Shown here in pieces: positions 56,900-64,000 of a stretch of 64,000 bases of DNA (positions are counted from its first letter, which is position 1; every line of letters begins with the position of its first letter). The DNA is taken from contig JBITNC010000002.1 in the NCBI GenBank assembly GCA_050084985.1, positions 1,612,001 through 1,676,000 of the forward strand. The letters are read 5' to 3'. Under the pieces are notes generated by a model. It made no database searches. It was not told the origin of the DNA and was given only the letters and a program-made list of their open reading frames with translations. Both the position numbers and the translations under genes were made by a program. The DNA is from Nageia nagi (lineage: Eukaryota > Pinophyta).

Positions 56900-58955
56900 A
56901 GCTATTTAATCCAAATAAATGATGTAGTAAAGAAAGAGTTGTCTATTACTTATCTAAAATTTTCATGATGTAGAGACAATATACACTTTATTGAGAAACT
57001 ATGTTATGTATTGTTCATACCACTAAAAAATTGAGATATTACATGATCACCAACACTATTTTTTTGTTGCTCAAGTTTATCCATTGAGGTATTATGTTAT
57101 TGTTCAAAGAATGCTTACTAAATGGATTATGCAATTGCACTAATTTGATCTCATTTATATGCATCAAAAGGTGATGAAAGAATAGGTTATTATTGATATA
57201 TTAGTTGAAAACCTCATGAGGATTCTACACCATGTAGAGAATAATTTCAAGATGAAATTATTATATGGGTTGAAGAGGAAGATGAGAAAAGTGTTCCCTT
57301 TATTTTGATGGATCTAAATGACTTAAGGGGGTTGGGGCAAGTATTGTATTGATATCTCATGAAGGTATTATTATCCCTATAGAATATAAAATCAATTTTA
57401 ATTGCACTAACAATATGGTTGAATATGAGGCTCTAATTTTAGGATTGAAGGTTTTTCTTAACTTGAATAACAAGTACCTTAGGTTTATGATGATTCACCA
57501 CTTATTATAAACCAAATCAATAGGGTTTATAATACAAAGGATGAGAAGTACTACCTTACAAAGAGTTAGTATCATAAATGGTATCTAAATTCTTTCTAAA
57601 GGTTAGATTTGATAACATTTTAAGGATCAATAACATATTTATTGATGCTATAGAAAATGTTCCTCTTTAACACCTATTCTATTGAAGATGAAGAAACCTT
57701 GATTAAGATAAATAATTGAGCAAGAGTAATTCCTTGGTGGATGAAGTGATTTCACTAATTTCTTTGATATAAAGAAAATTTCATGTGCTCTCCTCCCGCA
57801 TGATGAATTATATAAGGACATCTACAATTATCTTAAGGATGGTACAATTCTTGATTGATGTCAACACAAGTATCTCAAGAAAAGGATAAAGAGGATGGAA
57901 GTAAGGTATTTAATTATTGGTGATTTCTTTACAAGAGATCTTTTTTATGATACTTTTCTCAAGTGCTTGGTTGAATATGAAACCAGAAAGGCAATGGAGC
58001 AAGTGCATTATAATATAAGTAGAGGGTATTTTTATGGTAAGTTTATATTTCATAAGCTTTTGAGATTGGGCTATTATTGATCATCTATGGAAAAAGATTG
58101 CATTATTCATGTCAAAGAATATGAAAAGTGTTAAAAGCATGGTAACCTAATATTGGATCCTCACAAGAGTTAACTACGATGGTCTCACCTTGGCCATTTT
58201 ATATTTGGGATTTAGATTTTATTGGAGTGATTAATTCCAAGTCTAGGGAAGTACAAAAATTTATTTTAGTTGCGATTGAATTTTTCACTAAATGGGTAGA
58301 GGTTATACCTTTGACATTATCAAAAGGTCCTCAAATTGTGAAATTTTTAATAAACATATCATTGAAAGATTTGGGCTATCTTTTCCATATCATTATGGAA
58401 AATGGAAAGAATTTCATACTCAAGAATGTAAGGGAATATTATAAAGAATTCAAAATCAAATAAAATTTTCATATACATATTAACACAAGGTAATGGATAG
58501 GCTGAAGCTACTAACAAAAATCATCATTAATGTATTGTGTAAGATTGTTATGAAGCATAAAAAGGATTAGCATACACAACTAATATATACATTATAGGTA
58601 TTATTGATTTGGAGGAACATAGGAAATCCATATTGAGATAGTTTTAAAGCTTCAATGAAATGAGAATACATGCTTTAGAACATCTCAAAGCATATCAGAG
58701 AAGAAATAAGAGAGTACATATACAAGAATATTAGACCAAGAGAGTTTTAGATTAATGATTTGGTCCTCAAGAAGAATCATCATAATACCAAGGCTAAAAA
58801 GGAGAATAAGGGTAAGTTTGAGATAAATTGGATTGGTCCATACATAATTAAGGTTAAGTATACTAATGGAGCTTATAAGTTAATGAATATTGATGGAAAA
58901 TAAGATAAGTTTTCCATCAATACCATTCACTTAAAGCCCTTATATGCATGATTGG
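56900..58955 (+). pseudogene. Tat-type Gypsy pol relic
   Basis: With many frameshifts the plus strand gives the end of RT/RNase H (RDNIHFIEKLCYVLF, about 56960-57020). A second RNase H-like domain with NNMVEYEALILGLKVF (about 57405-57460) follows and is diagnostic of the Tat branch. Integrase is at 58180-58460: SPWPFYIWDLDFIGVINSKS, EFFTKWVEVIPL, and MENGKNF, where DNGTNF is usual, so the second Asp is Glu. The C-terminal part (NDLVLKKNHHNTK; KFEINWIGPYIIK) ends near 58950. Confidence 0.82.
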
Positions 58956-60650
58956 AACCTTTCATTTGCCTTCTCTTAAGTTTCCATTGATCATATTTAT
59001 TTTGGAGGTTTGTTAAGGATTTGAGGTCATTATCATAGATTTATTTATGTTATATTATTCCATCATCCACATTAATCCCTTGTGCAACTTTTATATTCAT
59101 TATCCAACATTTGCGTTAGTCTAGTTTGCATTCTACCATGGCTTAAAAGCATTGTTAGATATTGGATTTAAAATATATCCTTTGGTTCAAAAAATTTTGT
59201 ATAAACTACTTCAAATTTTTTTTATCAATGTATTTTCTGGTTCAAGTTAGTTAGTCACTTAGATGATATAATGAGGAATATGAATTTATTTGGGATCTAC
59301 ATTCATATTTTTTTGTATGTATATGATATTCTTACACCATTTGTAAAATTTCAACCTATGAAATTACATGAAGTCTAAGGCCAACTCATTATGTAATGCT
59401 CATGTTACACCATTAAAGCATTCCTTGGTTACCATAGGAAGGTTCAGGTATTGTTCTCTACCTTTGGGATATTTTTCTACATATTTTGTACGAATATTTC
59501 ATTTTGATTACACTCTTGCTTATTAAAAGGCATATATATCAAATGTTTGCTTTATCATAACTACTTGAGAAATATGAAATCATGTTTAATTGGATATTTA
59601 AATATCCTTATTTGGTGGATAATAAATAACCATCACCATTTTGGTTGTATGATCATTATGCTTGGATATGTGATAATCCTTTGGGTTGGACACTTGCATT
59701 ATATCATTATGTTTAGAATTATGAAAATCCTTTGGGTTGGTAGTCACATTATATTCTATTTGAAAATATGACAATCCTTTGGGTTGGGCATTCTCATTGT
59801 GATTTATTTGGTTATATGATAATCCTTTGGGTTGAGCACTCACATTATATTCTATTTGGTTATGTAACAACCCTTTAGGTTGGGCACTCACATTATGATC
59901 GATTATATGTCAACCTTTTGGGTTGGGCATTCATATTATATAAAAACCTTCATGTTGGAAATCCTTTATTTATTGGTAAATAATTAACCATCACCCTTGT
60001 GAGACATCCACAAATTGTGCATATTTTTTCTCCCATATGATATGCATCCATGAATGGGGTAACTTGTTGCTTCCATGATGGTTTGATCCTCATGTGTTTA
60101 TGATCACCTTTATTGTTTGGGTTTAAACTAACCATCATTATTATTATTCTTTGTAACTATATGTTCACATCTAAGAATGGGCCATGTACCTCATTATGAT
60201 GTTAGCATATCTTGTTTGTATCTAGGAATGGTGTATGTACCTCATGATGATATATGTATATTATTATCATGTGTTTACATCCATGCATGAGGTATTAGGT
60301 ATTACTATGATTATTTTTATTTATGAATAGAATATTTGGAGCTATCATGTCAATGTATGCATGTTATATTAATTTCACCTTTACTCCTCATTGCTATATC
60401 CTCTTGAGATGAATGTTTGTGCATGAGTCCATGAATGGGATGTTTGGTTATTTTGTAATGATGTATATCTATGAATAAGGAATTGAGTGTTACCATGATG
60501 ATGTTATTCACTTATGATGATTATTTCTCTCATCTTTACTAACATATATTTAAGATTTATGTTTGGAATAGATTATTTTTTGTATCTCTTTTTTAGGTTC
60601 ATATTTTCTCTTAATTGCTTTCACTCTATGAAGATATTTCATTTCACAAT
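58956..60650 (+). mobile_element. Noncoding tail of Tat-type element
   Basis: A long region with no coding similarity between pol and a purine tract. It contains the 48-bp array (59670-59950) and, at 60020-60500, looser repeats of an atctatgaatggg-type phrase. Long, repeat-bearing 3' regions are usual in Tat elements. Confidence 0.55.
59670..59950. repeat. Tandem array, unit about 48 bp, six copies
   Basis: The phrase aatcctttgggttgg recurs at about 59675, 59726, 59773, 59821, 59869 and 59912. Spacings are 51, 47, 48, 48 and 43 bp. The material between copies (cactcacattatattctatttggtta) is also shared. The minus strand is open through several units and repeats a 16-residue phrase, which I take as a by-product of the 48-bp period. 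Confidence 0.88.
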
Positions 60651-60669
60651 TAAGAAAAAAAGGGGGCAG
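60651..60669 (+). promoter_or_regulatory. Polypurine tract of Tat-type element
   Basis: An A-run followed by ggggg (aagaaaaaaaggggg) directly before gcagcaaatatc. It is the expected plus-strand primer before a 3' LTR. The LTR start lacks a clear TG, so its edge is uncertain. Confidence 0.5.
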
Positions 60670-61800
60670 CAAATATCATAAAACTTTGATGATTAGATGG
60701 CTTCATAGGAAAAATAGGGAATTATCAATTATTTTTTCTCTATCTTTTTTTATTCCTTTGCAAACATAATTACATTTAATTTCATTATATTTGCAAAGGA
60801 GGGTATTTGTTTACACTTAATTTTTGATTAAATGCTTAGTAGATTTTATTAAGTGTTTTATCTTAGTAATATTATATTACATCATGAGTTTTATCTTGGT
60901 CCTTTTTCATGCAATATTATATTTTCTTGTTCTAGGTACCTTAGCACCAATGGTCATATTCCTAAGAGGAATTGGGAATATCTTTTGTGTATAAAAAAGT
61001 AAGTATGATTGTAGGGAAAGTTATCAAGATTTTCAATCTTGATAGAAAGTACCAATTCAAAGTTTAGGTTTTCATCAACACTACCTATTGATATTGAGGA
61101 TCTTATTACCATGAGCATATATGTTATTCTAGATTTAGTAATTATATGTTTAGCTCAACTTGTCAATATACTATTGTACTTTATATCTTGGATACAAAAT
61201 CCATTTTCTGAGATGCTTAGTAGTCATGTTGGTGTATGCACTAGCACTATCATTTGGGATTTAGTGTATGTGGTCCTAAGGGTGTCTACACTTTGGTTCC
61301 AATCTATCATGCTATGTGGTGATTCGCACATTAAGATCACATCCTTTGATAAGCTCTTACCTACATATAATCTTCATCTTCCAAGGAAGTTTAACATGTA
61401 CATTTATCTTTCAATTGATCCTTTTCTCAATAGTGCATTTGATTATTTTGATTCAATAGTCTTATATTTGTTATTTTTTATCATATGTAGATTATTGTTA
61501 TTGTTATTTCTATTATAATTATTTATCTCTTACATTGGTATCATTGTATACCATTTACATGTGAATGTTAACCTAGTTACTACTTTGTTTATTCAAAGGG
61601 TCACTAAAACCATTCAACATATACCATATAATTTATAATAAAGTGTTGGATCTATGGACTTACTCCAACCACCTATTTATTTGAAAGAGGATTTAAATAT
61701 TTAGATGAAAAAAATTAATCACTAAGTATCTATTGGTTAATATATATTGATGATAATAATACAAAGTAATCATAATTCGCCAACAAATAGTAACCAAAAT
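60670..61800 (+). repeat. Possible 3' LTR of Tat-type element
   Basis: This is inferred from position after the purine tract. The open frame at 61039-61518 encodes a hydrophobic, Ile/Leu-rich peptide of 159 residues with no recognised domain. I regard it as chance. No second copy exists in the window to confirm LTR limits. Confidence 0.3.
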
Positions 61801-63282
61801 ATAAACAATAAAATAACATAAAGGATTTATATTAAAAAAAAAAACCTTGATTAGGTAAAAATTATTATCAAAATAGTTGAATTCTATTAAGAATACCCTT
61901 AATCCTTATACTTTATAATCTTCCTTCATAAAGTACTCACAACCTCTTGATTCTTGAAGAATAAGTACAAGAGTGTTGATCCTAGCAATTCACAAAACAT
62001 ATCTAAAGATCCTAATATAATTTGAAATTATATATTTATAGTAATACATATTGCCTCACCTAACTCTAAGTCAATCTACTCGTACATGCAAAACTCTATT
62101 TCTTATCTAATTGATCGGTTATTTATCCTCGTAACAATAAGTTTAAAATAAGATCTATTTATATAATATAATTTTTGAGATTTCAATTGAATTAGCTAAG
62201 GTTAATCGCTTCAATTTCCATTAAGTTCCATTGTTAACAATTATAATTATCCATTAGAGTCTCATTTGATTATAGATTCTTTCTTTGATCGATAATGCTA
62301 GTTGTTAGACTTCTCCTTGCCTTTTTATCACCATATTTCTAAGTCATCAAGTCATTTGTACTAATGATTTTCCTATCATTAGGTGCCACAACACACATAA
62401 GTTATGTTTCATCATTCTTTTCCATGATTTGTTGATCACCATATGCAATAATATTGATAACTTAATTTGCCATATTGGTTTGCTAGTCAAGAGACACTTT
62501 TGATCAAAACCTTTGATGAACTATCTCATATTATCAAGATAAACAAAACTTAAGAATCTAATTTTAGGATAATAACCTTAGCTATTCATAACAATCATTG
62601 GAATTTATCAAGTAGATATAAAATATAGCAAAGGATACAAATGCACATATTAAAAGCAAATGACTCATATCTTAAAAATCAAGTTGAAGTAGACAAAAAA
62701 ATAGAAAAAAAGAATATAACAATAATTTCTTTCTATACATTGACCAAAATTGCATTACCATACATACTCATGATATGTTATTACATTAAAAATAAAAGGT
62801 AGTTATCATTATTAATAGAAACAACATAAATAATTTATAACTATTCAATAGTTAAACCATTTTATTTTCTATTAGTTGAATATACTTCTTTTTCTTAGGA
62901 AAATTAGCATGAAAAATTAAAAGTTAACTATAAATCAAAACACACGAATATAATCTAAAGTCTTATTGATATATTAAAAAATTATTTCAATAAAAATAAT
63001 CTATTGAAAAAAAATTGTAAATCTAATGAATTGACAGATAAGGGAGTTGGAGAGGTGAGTAGTTCAAAGTTTTCGGATACAAAAGTCCAGATTCAAAACT
63101 TTCTACCCCTATTAAAACATACCTAAAATCCTATCGAGTTGATTGATGCCTTAAACACAAAACTCTAAAACAAAAAATTGTAAATCTACACAACACCTTA
63201 TAAGTAAAGTATAGGATTAGCTTTGCAGCAAGTACAAATATTAGAATTTTGGTGAATTAGATTCGTCCGTTAGAAACTGCTA
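61801..63282. other. Unassigned A+T-rich DNA
   Basis: Nothing recognisable on either strand. The last 200 bases probably include 3' flanking sequence of the receptor kinase relic. Confidence 0.4.
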
Positions 63283-64000
63283 TCAATAGTCTCGTCTCCT
63301 CCTTGTCGGTCCACCAGCCTCGGAATTCCCTTCCAACATGAGCAACACTTGGCGCATGCTCGGCCTCGCTTCTTCATCGTTCTGAATGCACAGCATGCTC
63401 TTTTCACCTCTTCACCATCTGCACTGATTGCGAGCTCCATCGGTTGCCATCAATCAGCGCATACAGCTCCTGCCTTGTCCATGACGAAACGAAAAAGAAG
63501 ATTTATGCCAGCAGGAACTGTATGCTTGAAATACAAGCCGGAGCTGGTGTTCTCCGTGCTGACGCTGTAAATCTCTCTAGTGCCTGACATCTCTGCAACT
63601 TTAGCGAAGGCTTTACCGTCCCAAACGCCGCTCTCCCAATACTGAACGGAATTGTTCCAACTGAGCACGAACTGTAAGACACCCGATTGGTCTATCTGGA
63701 GAGAGAAAATTCCGAGAGCCGGATCCACTGAGTTCTTCCAAGATATTAACTTCGACTTCTGACCGATCTTCATCCCAGGCAACCACGTGTCCAGCGGATG
63801 GTCGAAGCTCTCCCAGACAGTCTCAGATTTATTCTCACGACTCCGCATGACAAAATTACCGGAATCCAGTAGCACAGCCTCAGACCCCGCCCTTGTGTCA
63901 TTGGGAGACCACAGGGATACTCCCTCCGCATCAAACAAGTCAAGCTGACCGTCTGTCAATAAATTCAGAATACCGGGCATGCTTTTCAGGGGACTCTCTC
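63283..64000 (-). pseudogene. G-type lectin S-receptor-like kinase, internally deleted, 5' end off window
   Basis: Minus-strand coding. From the window edge to 63450 it reads ESPLKSMPGILNLLTDGQLD, then the B-lectin and S-domain run (VLLDSGNFVMRS; WESFDHPLDTWLPGMKIG; YWESGVWDGKAF; SGLYFKHTVPAG). This is the extracellular half of a receptor thought to sense ligands at the plasma membrane. Just after FVMDKAG near 63475 the reading becomes kinase C-terminus: ADGEEVKRACC, then, after a frameshift with about 13 bp lost, CIQNDEEARPSMRQVLLMLE and a stop at 63283-63285. The PAN/EGF region, membrane helix and nearly all of the kinase are absent. The GC content is clearly higher than the flanks. Confidence 0.85.

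Noticed and set aside
61039-61518. Hydrophobic open frame of 159 codons
   Set aside because: Very A+T-rich, no recognised domain, and placed in a probable LTR. The hydrophobic content follows from T-rich codons.

Overview
This is nuclear DNA from a seed plant. The base composition is strongly A+T-rich, gene density is very low (one intact-looking gene in 64 kb), and most of the window is old, nested, stop-ridden Ty1/Copia and Ty3/Gypsy LTR retrotransposons with smaller LINE pieces. Their primer-binding sites match the 3' end of plant initiator Met-tRNA. Old, unpurged LTR elements, a PPR fragment and a G-type lectin receptor kinase relic would suit a large-genome plant such as a gymnosperm, but that placement is inference.

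Layout. (1) 1-21593: three Copia elements of one family, nested. Element 3 (minus; 5' LTR 21136-21593, body 16050-21121) is interrupted in its RT/RNase H region by element 1 (minus; 5' LTR 15425-16049, body continuing at 7610-528). Element 1 is itself interrupted just downstream of its primer-binding site by element 2 (plus; LTR 7611-8080, body to about 15412). Element 2 has lost its 3' end. (2) 22042-25410: a decayed Copia pol of another lineage, a short tandem array, and the 3' end of a LINE. (3) 26997-27977: the one intact gene, a two-exon DUF1223-family protein, with an exon-like scrap just upstream. (4) 30405-31313: a degenerate minisatellite. (5) 31511-44620: two Gypsy elements of one family, A (minus) and B (plus), head to head around a 1.1-kb spacer. 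Each is flanked by its own 5-bp target duplication, and together they form a roughly 13-kb imperfect inverted repeat. (6) 44640-45500: a LINE fragment joined directly to a PPR-gene fragment. (7) 47711-54425: a composite in which a truncated Gypsy copy (C) of the A/B family lies between Copia-type LTR, leader and PPT sequences. (8) 54426-60670: the 3' part of a chromodomain Gypsy with its LTR, then a Tat-type Gypsy pol followed by a tandem-repeat-rich noncoding tail. (9) 63283-64000: a G-type lectin receptor kinase pseudogene in which the lectin/S-domain is joined to the last residues of the kinase.

How the parts relate. Only the DUF1223 gene looks functional. Copia element 2 is the best-preserved transposon: all its visible catalytic residues survive, and its six premature stops are each explainable as a C-to-T change. 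I see no CRISPR array, rRNA gene, tRNA gene, operon or virus genome. The points most worth a second look are the nest order with its microhomology scar, the Copia/Gypsy composite, the A/B inverted repeat, the conserved Copia leader block and the collapsed receptor kinase. No database search was possible, so family names rest on motifs recognised by eye.
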